Shown: positions 24,467 to 36,234, numbered from the stretch's first letter. The stretch is 64,000 nucleotides of DNA from Sphingobium sp. CCH11-B1 (GCF_001556865.1 NZ_LSJY01000134.1:62001-126000), one strand, 5' to 3'. The notes: generated by a model from the letters alone, not told the origin. A program made the numbers and translations.

Positions 24467-26143
24467 ATGACTAAGCGCTCACCTGCCCTGGCTTCCCGCC
24501 TGATCGCCGCCCTGACCGTCACCCTGCCGCTCGCTTCGCCCGTCCATGCCCAGACGATCGAGCCACAGCGGCTTGAACAATCGGTCCGCACCCTCGCGTC
24601 CGACCTGTTCGAGGGCCGCGCGCCCGGCACGGTGGGCGAACAGAGGACGATCGGCTATCTGGTCGCGCGGTTCGAGGCGCTGGGGCTGGAACCTGGCGGA
24701 CCGGACGGGCAATGGGTGCAAACCGTGCCGTTGCTCCACACGAAGCTGGGCACCGCCCAAAAGCTGGGCGTGGCGCAAGGCGGATCGACGACGCCCTGGA
24801 CCTTTGGCAAGCAGGTCTATCTTTCGACGCTCCAGCCCAAGGACAGCGTCGCCATCGACAATGCGCCGCTGGTGTTCGTCGGGCATGGCGTGTCCGCGCC
24901 GGAACGCGGCTGGGACGATTTCAAGGGCGTGGACCTGAAAGGCAAGGTCGCCATCTTCCTGATCAACGACCCGGATTTCGAGGCCGCCAAGGGCGAGGAT
25001 GCCGCCGGCCGGTTCGGCGGGCGCACCATGACCTATTATGGACGCTGGACATACAAGTTCGAGGAAGCGGCGCGGCGCGGCGCCGTCGGCGCGCTGATCG
25101 TGCATGACACGCCCGGCGCGGGCTATGGCTGGAACGTCGTGATCAGCCCGAATGGCGAGAATTACGATCTGGTACGCCCGGCCGCCGCGATCACCAGCCT
25201 GCAGATGCAGGGATGGATCGAGGGCGCGGCCGCCGACGCGCTGTTCTCCGGCGCGGGGCTGGACCTCGCCGCGTTGCGCAAGCAGGCGCGGTCGAAGGGG
25301 TTCCGGCCCGTCGAATTGAAGGGCGCGACCTTGTCCGCCGCCTTCCCCGTGACGCAGGAAGTGGTGAAGAGCGCCAATGTCCTCGCCCGCATTCCCGGCG
25401 CCAAACGGCCGGATGAAACGGTGATGTATGGCGCGCACTGGGACGCCTATGGCAAGGGCGCGCCCGACGCCAAGGGCCGCGTCTATCGCGCGGGCGCGAA
25501 TGACGACGCCCTGGGCATCGCGTCGCTGTTCGAGATCGCCCGCGCGTTCAAGGCCGGCCCCGATCCCGACCGGTCGATCCTGTTCGCCGCCTGGACCGCG
25601 GAGGAACGCGGGCTGCTGGGGTCCGAACATTATGCGTCGAACCCCGTCTGGCCGCTGGACAAGACCGTCGCCAACCTGACGATCGACATCCTCCAGACCG
25701 CCGGCAAGGCGAAGGACGTCATCCTGGTCGGCAAAGGCCAGGACACGCTGGAGGACGATCTTGCGCGCTTTGCTGCGCAGCAGGGCCGTGTCGTGACGCA
25801 GGAAAGCCTGCCCGAACGCGGCCTCTTCTATCGCGCGGACCATTTTTCGATGGCGAAGCGCGGCGTGCCCGTGCTGTTGATGATGGGGATCGCAGGCGCG
25901 TCCGACCTGGTGGAAGGCGGCAGGACGGCCGGGCAGGCGTGGGTCGATGCCTATACCGGCCAATGCTATCATCAGGCCTGCGACGTGGTGGACGAGACGT
26001 GGAAGCTGGACGGCGCGGCGCAGGATGTCGGGCTGATGCTGGACATCGGCCGGGATCTCGCGGGATCGACGCGCTGGCCCCAGTGGAAAGCCGGATCGGA
26101 ATTCAAGGCAATCCGCGACCGGAGCGCGGCCGCGCGGCGATAA
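24467..26143 (+). CDS. Secreted M28-family metallopeptidase with PA domain
   Basis: 558 residues starting with a signal peptide (about 29 residues, ending VHAQT). A protease-associated domain occupies roughly 130-300. The M28 co-catalytic zinc site follows: YGAHWDAYG (His near 324), GANDDALGIASL (bridging Asp near 346), TAEERGLLGSEHY (catalytic and zinc Glu near 379), DIL near 405 and YHQACD (last His near 502). The group includes aminopeptidases and glutamate carboxypeptidase-like enzymes, so exported peptide hydrolysis is likely. It converges on the GH27 gene with six bases between stops. The start follows AAGGTCG. Confidence 0.9.
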   Translation: MTKRSPALASRLIAALTVTLPLASPVHAQTIEPQRLEQSVRTLASDLFEGRAPGTVGEQRTIGYLVARFEALGLEPGGPDGQWVQTVPLLHTKLGTAQKLGVAQGGSTTPWTFGKQVYLSTLQPKDSVAIDNAPLVFVGHGVSAPERGWDDFKGVDLKGKVAIFLINDPDFEAAKGEDAAGRFGGRTMTYYGRWTYKFEEAARRGAVGALIVHDTPGAGYGWNVVISPNGENYDLVRPAAAITSLQMQGWIEGAAADALFSGAGLDLAALRKQARSKGFRPVELKGATLSAAFPVTQEVVKSANVLARIPGAKRPDETVMYGAHWDAYGKGAPDAKGRVYRAGANDDALGIASLFEIARAFKAGPDPDRSILFAAWTAEERGLLGSEHYASNPVWPLDKTVANLTIDILQTAGKAKDVILVGKGQDTLEDDLARFAAQQGRVVTQESLPERGLFYRADHFSMAKRGVPVLLMMGIAGASDLVEGGRTAGQAWVDAYTGQCYHQACDVVDETWKLDGAAQDVGLMLDIGRDLAGSTRWPQWKAGSEFKAIRDRSAAARR

Positions 26144-26149
26144 CGGCGC

Positions 26150-27508
26150 TCAGCTCAGCCGGTACAGCGCGCTGCCGTGCGGCGGCAGGGTGACGGCGAC
26201 ACGTTCGGACTGCCGGCCGATCGCCTTGCCCGCCCACAGATCGCGCACGGACACGGAGCCAGCGATGCCAAGGTCGCGCAGCGGAAGGCCCACCTCGCGC
26301 GGCGTCTTGCCAGTGTTGAACAGGGCGAGATAATGATCGGCGCTGCCCTCCGCCCGCGCTGACCAGATGCGGGTGGCGTCCTCGACGAAATGGGGCCGAT
26401 TGTCGCGGCTCGCCTGATTGACGGCCAGAACCTCCCGGTTGGTGAGCAAGGCCAGCGTCGCGGCGTCCAGATGGCGCAGGTCGCCGCCCATGATGAGCGG
26501 CGAGCGCGCGATCGCCCAGAGCGTCATCAGCGTCCGTTGTTCGTCAGGGGTGAAGCGCGTGTCGCGCTCGCCCAGCGCAAGACGGCCAAGGGGCAGCATG
26601 TCGGCATCCGGCCAGCTGCCCGGGCCGCGATAGGGCGTCCAGTTTTCAAGGCGCGTGAACTGCGCCTCCAGCATCGGCCATTCGTCCCAGAAATCGTCGG
26701 AGATGCGCCACATCTGCGCGTGGCGGCGGACATGGTCGCCGCGGATGACCGGAGTCTCTCCGGGTGACAGGCTGAGGATGATCGGCCGGCCGGTCGCCTG
26801 GATCGCCTTGTGCGCGGCCTCGATCTCCGGCGCGTGGGCATCATAGGGACGGCTCATATCGTCCATCTTCACGAAATCGACGCCCCAGTCGGCATAGAGG
26901 CGGAAGATGCTGTCATAATAGGCCTGGCCGCCCGGATGACGCATGCTGACGCCGTACATGTCGGGGTTCCACGAACAGATGCTGTTCCTGTCGGCGATGT
27001 CGGCGGCGCGATAGCGGGTGCCCAGAACCGGCAGGTTGCGCTCGACGGCAGCGCGGGGGATGCCGCGCATCACATGGATGCCGAATTTGAGGCCGAGATC
27101 GTGGACCGCCTTCGCCAGCGGCGCGAACCCCTTGCCCCCTGTGCTGGAGGGGAAGCGGTTGGGCGCGGGAATCATGCGGCCATATGCGTCCATCGCCGGC
27201 TTGGGCGCGGCATTGTAGGTATAGCTGGACGCCTCCGGTTCATACCACTGGATGTCGACGGTGAAGATATCATAGCCGGCGGGCAGCAGCTTGTCTGACA
27301 TGATGGCGGCGATCTCGCGCGCCTGCGCTTCGGTGATGGTGGTGGCGAAGCTGTTCCAGCTATTCCATCCCATGGGTGGTCGCGGCGCGAGCTTATCCTG
27401 CGTCCCCGCTTCCTGCCCTTTCCCTGCGGATGCCACGGCCACCGCCGTCAGACTGGCCACGCCGCCGGCAATCAAATCCCGGCGGCTCGCTTTCACGTCT
27501 ATCTTCAT
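26150..27508 (-). CDS. Glycoside hydrolase family 27 (alpha-galactosidase-like)
   Basis: 452 residues. A Tat-like leader is present (SRRDLIAGGVASLTAVAVAS), so it is probably exported folded. The family opening PPMGWNSWNSF lies at residues 44-54; the nucleophile motif is FVKMDD (D216) and the acid/base lies in WRISDDFWD (D271/D272). The C-terminal beta-domain ends LPPHGSALYRLS. The usual DD[GC]W substrate loop reads VDIQWYEP, seen in a subgroup whose members also include beta-L-arabinopyranosidases, so the sugar specificity is open. The insert between strands (SSYTYNAAPKPAMDAYGRMI) fits this subgroup. No transport or regulator genes flank it. Confidence 0.88.
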   Translation of the reverse strand: MKIDVKASRRDLIAGGVASLTAVAVASAGKGQEAGTQDKLAPRPPMGWNSWNSFATTITEAQAREIAAIMSDKLLPAGYDIFTVDIQWYEPEASSYTYNAAPKPAMDAYGRMIPAPNRFPSSTGGKGFAPLAKAVHDLGLKFGIHVMRGIPRAAVERNLPVLGTRYRAADIADRNSICSWNPDMYGVSMRHPGGQAYYDSIFRLYADWGVDFVKMDDMSRPYDAHAPEIEAAHKAIQATGRPIILSLSPGETPVIRGDHVRRHAQMWRISDDFWDEWPMLEAQFTRLENWTPYRGPGSWPDADMLPLGRLALGERDTRFTPDEQRTLMTLWAIARSPLIMGGDLRHLDAATLALLTNREVLAVNQASRDNRPHFVEDATRIWSARAEGSADHYLALFNTGKTPREVGLPLRDLGIAGSVSVRDLWAGKAIGRQSERVAVTLPPHGSALYRLS

Positions 27509-27540
27509 TTGTCAGAGTAGATAGCAAGCGAGCGCCGAGA

Positions 27541-28248
27541 TCAAGTCTTGGTTTCGATGCCGCCCAGCCATTGCGCGATCATCGCCCTGCCCGCCGCGAC
27601 CGCAGACGGGCCGTGGCGGTCATGATCCTGCCGCAGCGCATGGATGCATTGCCGGGCGGTGTCCAAGTCCGCCCAGAAATGCGTCAGCCAATCCTCGAAG
27701 CGCGGATCCTCCCCCATTTCCGCATGGAATTGCAGCGCCAGGAGGTTGGCACCGCGCCGGAATGCCTGATGCGGATAATGCCCGGTGGACGCGAGCAGTT
27801 CGACATTGCAGGGCAAGTCGAACGTATCGCTGTGCCAATGGAGCACCGGCACCTCATCGATATGGCGCAGGGGCGAGGCGCGCCCGGCCGCATTGAGGCT
27901 GACCGGCGCGAAGCCCAGTTCCATGTGGCCGCCAGGATAGACCGGCGCGCCCAGCGCCGCGGCGATCATCTGGCTGCCAAGGCATACGCCCAGCGTCGGC
28001 CGGTCGGCGGCCAGACGCGCGGCGAGCTTTTCGATCTGGGTCGGGATCCAGGGATGGATGTCGGCTTCATAGACGCCCATCGGGCCGCCCATCATGATGA
28101 GGAGATCCGGATCGCACAGGTCCACCCCGGCGAAGTCCGGGCTGGAGACATCAATCCGATCTATCCGGTAGCCGGCCGCCTCGATCGGCTGGAGATATCC
28201 CGCAGCGCCTTCCCGGGGAACATGACGGACGATAAGAGCGGTTTTCAT
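27541..28248 (-). CDS. Class I glutamine amidotransferase domain protein
   Basis: 235 residues comprising a stand-alone class I GATase domain. The oxyanion strand is LLIMMGGPMGVYEAD, the nucleophile is Cys89 in LGVCLGSQMIAAALG, and the His/Glu part of the triad lies in LALQFHAEMGEDPRFEDWL. Such proteins resemble the GMP-synthase amidotransferase domain and are often annotated GuaA-like, but the synthetase half is absent, so the activity is probably gamma-glutamyl hydrolysis or another amide transfer. It follows the GH27 gene on the same strand, 32 bp apart in the reverse order of transcription, with no obvious functional link. Confidence 0.85.
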   Translation of the reverse strand: MKTALIVRHVPREGAAGYLQPIEAAGYRIDRIDVSSPDFAGVDLCDPDLLIMMGGPMGVYEADIHPWIPTQIEKLAARLAADRPTLGVCLGSQMIAAALGAPVYPGGHMELGFAPVSLNAAGRASPLRHIDEVPVLHWHSDTFDLPCNVELLASTGHYPHQAFRRGANLLALQFHAEMGEDPRFEDWLTHFWADLDTARQCIHALRQDHDRHGPSAVAAGRAMIAQWLGGIETKT

Positions 28249-28337
28249 TGCTGAGCAGCGGGATAGACAATTAAATGCCGCTACACCAGTCCCGCTCTTT
28301 TTGCTGGCGCTAAACCGTTGCTATCCCTATTCCTCGA

Positions 28338-29048
28338 TCAGCCTGCGGTGCCCGCACGGCGATCGTACAGGGCTTCCGCCAGCAAGCCGCGCAGGCGGGT
28401 GCGATCAATGGCGAGCCTGGCATTCTCTCCGCCTGCAAGACAGGAAGACAATGCGGGCATGACTTGCCGATAGGCGCTTTTCTCCGCGACGCTGCCCGCT
28501 TCCGCCCGCAGCACGGCGTCCGCACCAGCGGGATCCCGCGCCGCGACACAGGATGCATAGGCCAGATAGGGCGGTCTGCCGGCCGAACTATCTGCGGGCG
28601 CGTCCGGCCTTGCCGCTTCCGTCACCGCATCGGGATAGCTGCGCAGATAATATTGCTCCGCGATGGCGCCGCGCATCCAGTCGCCCTTCATCCGCAGGCT
28701 TCCGCTTTGCAGGCAGCCGTTCCGCCGCGCAGCAAAGCCGCTCAGGATGGCGCGTTCCGCCGCAGAGCCAGGCACACTGGCGAGCAGCGCCCGCGCCTTG
28801 CCACCCTGCCCTCGAACGACGCATTGCGCGAAGCTCCGCATGACCCGTTCCGCCTGCGCGCGATCCGCCGGAGGGAGAAGATCGCGGGTGCTGGATGCCG
28901 TCCCTAGCCGATCGGCGCTGCTGCGGACCTGCGAGGCCGTGACCGCGTCGAACGGATTGGCGGCAGCGGCATGAACCTCCCGCTGCGCGGACGCGGCGGA
29001 CGGAAGCGCCAGGATCGAGAGACACAAGGCTGCACGAATCACCATCAT
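28338..29048 (-). CDS. Exported hypothetical protein with paired Cys motifs
   Basis: 236 residues not assigned to a named family. A signal peptide of about 22 residues (LCLSILALPSAASA) is evident. The mature protein is helical, Ala-rich, and has a repeated plan: a long helix with Cys (SFAQCVVRGQGGKARALLAS, then GFAARRNGCLQSG) echoed later by YASCVAARDPAGADAVLRAE and ALSSCLAGGENARLAI. Four cysteines in two such pairs suggest two disulfide-stapled helical modules. GGAG precedes the tandem ATGATG start. It lies downstream of acnA on the same strand, 133 bp apart. Probably periplasmic. Confidence 0.7.
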   Translation of the reverse strand: MMVIRAALCLSILALPSAASAQREVHAAAANPFDAVTASQVRSSADRLGTASSTRDLLPPADRAQAERVMRSFAQCVVRGQGGKARALLASVPGSAAERAILSGFAARRNGCLQSGSLRMKGDWMRGAIAEQYYLRSYPDAVTEAARPDAPADSSAGRPPYLAYASCVAARDPAGADAVLRAEAGSVAEKSAYRQVMPALSSCLAGGENARLAIDRTRLRGLLAEALYDRRAGTAG

Positions 29049-29137
29049 ACGCTCTCCTGCAATCCGGGCAGAAGATGCGATGATGGCGTGCCGGGATCAA
29101 GTCGGACGCGCATCCGTTTGTCGCACGCGGATCACAA

Positions 29138-29164
29138 GGGGCTCCCCCGGTCAAGGAGGAGCCC
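29138..29164 (-). terminator. Stem-loop downstream of aconitase
   Basis: Seven-base arms GGGCTCC (29139-29145) and GGAGCCC (29158-29164) flank a 12-base loop, starting 18 bases past the aconitase stop. Read on the minus strand it is followed by CTTGTG rather than a T-run, so it is a weak or factor-assisted terminator. Confidence 0.45.
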
Positions 29165-29181
29165 GTTGTGCAGTCAGCCGA

Positions 29182-31851
<2,670 letters not shown>

Positions 31852-32120
31852 AAGATGTGCGTCTCCTCGCATGGCCCGGCCAGAGGATGACGCGATTCCA
31901 CCAGAAGCTCGCCGGTTGAGGCAAGGTGGCGGGCAAAGCGCCCCAACCACTGGTCGAAGCAGGTATGTCCCGATGCTGCGGTGCCATACAGATTGAGAGG
32001 GCCAAGTCAAATGGACAAAACGGCCTGGTTCCGCTGACCGGAGGTCATTTCCGATCGGTAGCGCTACCAAGGAGGAAACATTTTGGCCCAGGGACGTTGG
32101 GCGCAGATACGAGGGGGAAC

Positions 32121-32360
32121 ATGCCCATGACGCTGACCATATCGGCTTCTTCCGCGGAACCGTGCGTGCCGATGCGGTCGTACCGCCCCGGCCAAGCCAT
32201 TCCCTGCCCTGCCTGCGGAGAGCGGCAATGGCTGGTCGGCCGCATCATGGCGGAATGCGCCTGCTGCGAAACCGCGCTGCCCATCGACCTTGGCTATCGT
32301 GGGTGGAGCGTCATCGGCAGCCTGCCGCCAAAGCGCCGGCAATTGTTTCCGACTGCCTGA
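32121..32360 (+). CDS. Small Cys-rich (zinc-ribbon-like) protein
   Basis: 79 residues, not assigned to a named family. It contains [21 protein letters not shown], that is Cys-x2-Cys and, 14 residues later, Cys-x-Cys-Cys, which could bind one zinc. The C-terminal part ([20 protein letters not shown]) is basic and may contact nucleic acid. ATG 32121 has GAGGGGGAAC directly upstream. The larger open frame from 31926 is not supported because its first 65 codons are low-complexity. It stands between acnA (divergent) and the DUF885 gene (convergent). Function unknown. Confidence 0.65.
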   Translation: MPMTLTISASSAEPCVPMRSYRPGQAIPCPACGERQWLVGRIMAECACCETALPIDLGYRGWSVIGSLPPKRRQLFPTA

Positions 32361-32372
32361 AAGCCGGTCGCT

Positions 32373-34127
32373 TCACCGCGCCTGCTCCGCCGCGATCCAC
32401 CCGTCGATCTGGCTTTCCAGCACCGTCAGCGGAACCGCGCCCTGCGCCAGCACGGCGTCGTGGAACCGGCGCAGGTCGAACCTGGACCCAAGCGCCGCTT
32501 CCGCCTTCGCCCGCAACGCCCTGATCTTGATCTCGCCCAGCTTGTAACCAAGCGCCTGCCCCGGCCAGCTGATATAGCGGTTCACCTCCGCATCGATGTT
32601 CGCGTCCGACAGGGCGCTGTTTTCCCGCATGAAGGCAACGGCCCTCGCCTTGTCCCAGCCTTTCGCATGGATGCCGGTGTCGACCACCAGGCGGCAGGCG
32701 CGCCACATTTCGTAGGAGAGGCGACCCATCATCTTTTCGGGCGTGTCGTAGAGGCCCATCTCCTCGCCCAGAAATTCGGTGTAGAGCGCCCAGCCTTCGA
32801 CATAGGCGGTGAAGCCGGCGAGATATTTGCGGAAGGGCGGCAGGGGCAGTTCCTGCTGGAGCGCGATCTGGTTGTGGTGGCCCGGCACGGCTTCGTGCGC
32901 GGTGAGCGCCGGCAATTCCCAGAAGGGCCGCTGGTCGAGTTTGGAGGTATTGACGAAATAGGTGCCGGCGATGCCGCTTTCGGGCGCGCCGGGCATGTAA
33001 TAGGCAGTGGTCGTCCCCTCCGCCTCCGCCGCCGGAATGGCTTTCAGGCCATAAGGCAGGCGCGGGAGGGTGCCGAAATAGCGGGGCAGCAGGCCATCGA
33101 TGGCCTTGGCCTGCCGCGCCGCGACCCGCAGCAACTCCTCCGGCGTCCGGGCATAGAAGGACGGATCGGTGCGCAGATGCTGGATATAGGCGGCGCGGCT
33201 GGGATAGCCGGCCTTCGCCGCGATCTCGTCCATGCGCTTGCCGATGCGGGCGACTTCATCGAGGCCGATGCGGTGGATCTGGTCCGGGGTCAGGTCCGTC
33301 GTGGTGTGCGCCTTCACCCGCGCCGCATACCAGGCCGCGCCGCCCGGCAATGCGGAGGCGCTGTCGCTCTTGCGGCAATGGGGCAGATAGTCGGCCAGGA
33401 ACAGGTCGTGCCATTTGCGATATTCGGGCTTCAGCACGTCGCGGATCAGCGCGACGGCGCGCGCCTGCATCGCGGACCAGTCGGCTTCGCTGATGTCGCG
33501 TGGCCGGGGCCGTTTGAAGGGATCGTAGAAGCGGGTGTCTTCCGGCTTGCCATCGACGATGCCGCTGATGGTCGAGGCGTAGTTTTGCAGAACGGAACAG
33601 GGCTGGACATAGCCGCCCTTGATCGCCTGCCGCGTGATGGCGAGCGCATCCCCGTTCATCCTGGGATAAAGGGCGAGGCGCTTGAGATAGCTGTCATAAT
33701 CGGCGCGATTGTAGAAGGGCAACCCGTCCGCCATGCCGGAAAAGCCCTGATGCCAGCTATAATAGGTGGTGAAGAGCATGAGCCGTTCGGCCTGGTGCCG
33801 GTTGCCCTCGATATCCTCCCGCAGCATCCAGAGCAGCACGTCGCGGTTGACGCGGTCGGCGGGCGTCAGGCCATCGGCCGGGACAGCGTCCAGCCGGGCG
33901 GCGAAACTCCGCTCCTTGTCGATCTGCGCATCGCGGGCGGCAAGGGACATGTCGGCGATGCGGTCGTCGTAGGTGCGCACGCCCCTGGCCGTGGCTTCGA
34001 CAGGACAGGTCGAGAGATACCAGGCCCAATGATCGTCGATAATTTTGGAGAGTTGTTCCGGGGGGCCTTGGACCTGCGCCATTGCGGGCGTGGCGACAGC
34101 GATGAGGAGAGACAAAATCTTGCGCAT
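32373..34127 (-). CDS. DUF885 family exported peptidase-like protein
   Basis: 584 residues with an N-terminal signal peptide (MRKILSLLIAVATPAMAQVQ). The core zinc motif HEAVPGHH lies in ALTAHEAVPGHHNQIALQQE, with a second Glu in YVEGWALYTEFLGEEMG, the arrangement of gluzincin-like carboxypeptidases to which DUF885 is related. A conserved DRVNRDVLLWMLREDIEGN segment is near residue 100. It is probably a periplasmic zinc peptidase; substrate unknown. ATG 34127 is preferred because it gives a clean signal peptide; the frame opens ten codons earlier at 34157. It converges on the Cys-rich small protein gene. Confidence 0.85.
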   Translation of the reverse strand: MRKILSLLIAVATPAMAQVQGPPEQLSKIIDDHWAWYLSTCPVEATARGVRTYDDRIADMSLAARDAQIDKERSFAARLDAVPADGLTPADRVNRDVLLWMLREDIEGNRHQAERLMLFTTYYSWHQGFSGMADGLPFYNRADYDSYLKRLALYPRMNGDALAITRQAIKGGYVQPCSVLQNYASTISGIVDGKPEDTRFYDPFKRPRPRDISEADWSAMQARAVALIRDVLKPEYRKWHDLFLADYLPHCRKSDSASALPGGAAWYAARVKAHTTTDLTPDQIHRIGLDEVARIGKRMDEIAAKAGYPSRAAYIQHLRTDPSFYARTPEELLRVAARQAKAIDGLLPRYFGTLPRLPYGLKAIPAAEAEGTTTAYYMPGAPESGIAGTYFVNTSKLDQRPFWELPALTAHEAVPGHHNQIALQQELPLPPFRKYLAGFTAYVEGWALYTEFLGEEMGLYDTPEKMMGRLSYEMWRACRLVVDTGIHAKGWDKARAVAFMRENSALSDANIDAEVNRYISWPGQALGYKLGEIKIRALRAKAEAALGSRFDLRRFHDAVLAQGAVPLTVLESQIDGWIAAEQAR

Positions 34128-34169
34128 GGGCGCAATGGTTCGCGCGTCCCGTCTCATTTGGCAAGAGGA

Positions 34170-34370
34170 TCAGGCGGGCGCCACGCCGTCCGCCTCGACA
34201 ATGCCATCGCCGGCGTAAAAGCCGCGTACCCGCACCCGCTTTTCGACATGGTCCACAGGGACACGCAGCAGCACCAGCCGGTAGCTGCCGCCGAGATCGC
34301 GCTGGAGCAGGAAGCCGGCCTCGTCGCGCAGCAGCCTGCCGGTCTCGTCCACTCCAGCGCCGATCTCCAT
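34170..34370 (-). CDS. Small conserved-type beta protein (DUF5818-like)
   Basis: 66 residues. It reads METG-type start MEIGAGVDETGRLLRDEAGF, then LLQRDLGGSYRLVLLRVPVD and HVEKRVRVRGFYAGDGIVEA, a compact beta-rich pattern like an OB-fold fragment. I recall similar short proteins in other sphingomonads under a DUF5818 heading; this is a weak recollection. The start codon is four bases beyond the stop of the DUF1328 gene, so the two are probably co-transcribed from the EcfG-type promoter at 34595-34619. It may therefore be a stress-response protein. Confidence 0.65.
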   Translation of the reverse strand: MEIGAGVDETGRLLRDEAGFLLQRDLGGSYRLVLLRVPVDHVEKRVRVRGFYAGDGIVEADGVAPA

Positions 34371-34374
34371 GGCG

Positions 34375-34560
34375 TCAGTCGATCGCGTCCTTGACGCCCT
34401 TACCCGCCAGGAGGCCGAGCACGAGGAACAGGACGAAGACGGCGAGCGCGATGAAGAAGAGGATCTTGGCGATGCCGACGAAGGTGCCGGCGGCGCCGCC
34501 GAAGCCGAGCAATGCCAGCACGGCCGCGATGACGAGCGAGATGATCGCAAGCTTGATCAT
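34375..34560 (-). CDS. DUF1328 small membrane protein
   Basis: 61 residues with two hydrophobic helices (IKLAIISLVIAAVLALLGF and GIAKILFFIALAVFVLFLVL) and the conserved GGAAGTFVGIAKILFF junction that defines DUF1328/UPF0391. The protein sits in the inner membrane; no biochemical role is known. AAGGA lies eight bases before ATG 34560. A perfect EcfG-type promoter (GGAAC-N16-CGTT) lies 35 bp upstream of the start, so induction in the general stress response is expected, as seen for this family in related bacteria to my recollection. Confidence 0.9.
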   Translation of the reverse strand: MIKLAIISLVIAAVLALLGFGGAAGTFVGIAKILFFIALAVFVLFLVLGLLAGKGVKDAID

Positions 34561-34594
34561 GAAGAAATCCTTCCGATGAAACAGATATGTTTCC

Positions 34595-34619
34595 AACGGA
34601 CGGGCCGGAGCGTTGTTCC
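34595..34619 (-). promoter_or_regulatory. EcfG-type promoter of the DUF1328 operon
   Basis: On the minus strand the sequence is GGAAC, 16 bases, CGTT, an exact fit to the alphaproteobacterial general-stress sigma consensus. The CGTT lies 35 bp from the DUF1328 start codon. The sigma factor is encoded at 49288-49989. Confidence 0.8.
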
Positions 34620-34634
34620 AGCCGCGCAACGGGA

Positions 34635-35633
34635 TCAGACCCAGCCTTCCAGCACCTGATTGGGGGGGCGGTGGCCGTCGACCCAGGTACGGATATTGGC
34701 GATGACCCGCGCCCCGGTGGCATCCCGCCCCTCGAACGTCGCGGAGCCCATATGGGGCAGCAGCACGACGTTGGGCAGCGCCAGCAGGCGCGGATCGACC
34801 GCCGGTTCGTGGGTGTAAACGTCCAGCCCCGCGCCGGCGAGCCGCCCTTCCTCCAGCGCGGCGGCGAGGGCGCGTTCGTCCGTGATCTCCGCGCGGGACG
34901 TGTTGATGAGATAGGCGTCCGGCCGCATCAGCCCGATCCGCCGTTCGTCGATCAGGGCGCGGCTGTCGGCGTTGAGCGGGCAATGAATGGACAGGATGTC
35001 GCTTTCGCCCAGCAGGGCGTCGACATCGCCATGCCATTGGGCTTCCAGTTCCTGCTCGACTTCGAACGGCAGCCGGTTGCGGTTGTGATAGGCGATCGAC
35101 ACGCCGAAGGCCCGGGCACGGCGGGCGACCGCGCGACCGATGCGGCCCATGCCGATGATCCCCAGCCGCTTGCCGCCGATGCGATGGCCAAGCATGCCCG
35201 ACGGGCTCCAGCCGCGCCATTCACCGGCGCGCACCAGCTTCTCCCCCTCCGCCAGGCGGCGCGGCACCGACAGGATCAGCGCCATCGTCATGTCGGCGGT
35301 ATCCTCCGTCAGGACGCCGGGCGTGTTGGTGACGATGATCCCCTTTCGCCGGGCGGCGGCAAGGTCGATATGGTCGACGCCGCTGCCGAAGCTGGCGATG
35401 AGTTGCAGCCGGTCGGATGCGCCCTCCATCAGCGCGGCGTCGATCTGGTCCGTGATGGTGGGCACCAGCACATCGCACCGGCTCATCGCCCGTGCCAGTT
35501 CCGCCCGGCTCATCGGCGCATCGCCCACGTTGAAGCTGGCGTCGAACAGTTGCGCCATCCGCGCTTCCACATTGGGAGGCAGGCGGCGCGTCACGATGAC
35601 GCGCGGCTTGGCGGGGCGCGGTTGAGGAGCCAT
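34635..35633 (-). CDS. D-isomer 2-hydroxyacid dehydrogenase
   Basis: 332-residue NAD(P)-dependent dehydrogenase of the glyoxylate/hydroxypyruvate reductase type. The Rossmann motif is GKRLGIIGMGRIGRAVARRA, catalytic Arg is in LINTSRAEITDE, Glu in GLDVYTHEPAVD and His in LLPHMGSAT. The substrate-binding loop ASFGSGVDHID is present. It reduces a 2-keto acid such as glyoxylate to the D-hydroxy acid; exact preference is unknown. ATG 35633 begins MAPQPRPAKPRVIVTRRLP and fits the family N-terminus; the frame remains open 71 codons further upstream. Divergent from the SH3 protein gene. The DUF1328 stress promoter lies in the short gap downstream. Confidence 0.9.
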   Translation of the reverse strand: MAPQPRPAKPRVIVTRRLPPNVEARMAQLFDASFNVGDAPMSRAELARAMSRCDVLVPTITDQIDAALMEGASDRLQLIASFGSGVDHIDLAAARRKGIIVTNTPGVLTEDTADMTMALILSVPRRLAEGEKLVRAGEWRGWSPSGMLGHRIGGKRLGIIGMGRIGRAVARRARAFGVSIAYHNRNRLPFEVEQELEAQWHGDVDALLGESDILSIHCPLNADSRALIDERRIGLMRPDAYLINTSRAEITDERALAAALEEGRLAGAGLDVYTHEPAVDPRLLALPNVVLLPHMGSATFEGRDATGARVIANIRTWVDGHRPPNQVLEGWV

Positions 35634-35724
35634 GCCCACGCCGCTATTCCCCGGCGTCGCACGGGTCAAGCGGATATGGCGCCGCGGCGCATGGAAAGAC
35701 TGTCGCCGCCCGGCGCGAGGCGCT

Positions 35725-36234
35725 ATGGACGGCGATATGAAGGACAGCGGCGACAAGATGCGCATGAAGCGGATATGGGCAGGCGTGGCCGCATTGGGAC
35801 TGACGGCGGCGGCCAGCGCGGCCGTGGCGGCTCCGGCAAGGCCCACGCCCTATTGGGCGTCGATATCGCAGGATGAGGCGCGGATGCGCGTGGGGCCGAG
35901 CCTGGATTACCCGTCCAACTGGGTCTATCGCCGCCGCGACCTGCCGGTGAAGGTGGTGCAGGTTCTGGGCCAGTGGCGCAAGGTCGAAGATCCCGACGGG
36001 GTGCAGGGATGGATGCACGTCCGCCTGCTGAGCGACACGGCGACCGCGATCGTCCGGGCGGGCGAAGCGCCGATGCGGGAATCCGCCAGCGACGGCGCGC
36101 GCACACTGTTCCGGGCGGAGCGCGGCGTGGTGGGCCGGCTGTCCGATTGCGGCGGCGGATGGTGCGCGATCGACGTGCATGGACAGCGGGGATATGTGAA
36201 GGCCAGCGACCTGTGGGGCGCGACCGACAAATAG
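35725..36234 (+). CDS. Exported SH3-like domain protein
   Basis: 169 residues. After a signal peptide (KRIWAGVAALGLTAAASAAVAA) come two bacterial SH3-type repeats: DEARMRVGPSLDYPSNWVYR through QGWMHVRLLSD, and PMRESASDGARTLFRAERGV through VKASDLWGA. The second repeat carries a Cys pair (DCGGGWC). Similar proteins bind peptidoglycan or act as periplasmic scaffolds. The start is uncertain: GAGG lies five bases before ATG 35725, but ATG 35758 or 35764 would give a tighter signal peptide. The family is frequent in sphingomonads with no assigned function. Confidence 0.82.
   Translation: MDGDMKDSGDKMRMKRIWAGVAALGLTAAASAAVAAPARPTPYWASISQDEARMRVGPSLDYPSNWVYRRRDLPVKVVQVLGQWRKVEDPDGVQGWMHVRLLSDTATAIVRAGEAPMRESASDGARTLFRAERGVVGRLSDCGGGWCAIDVHGQRGYVKASDLWGATDK

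Noticed and set aside
32074..32100. EcfG-type promoter before the Cys-rich small protein
   Set aside because: The -35 is GGAAAC rather than GGAAC and the spacing to CGTT is 15, outside the consensus.
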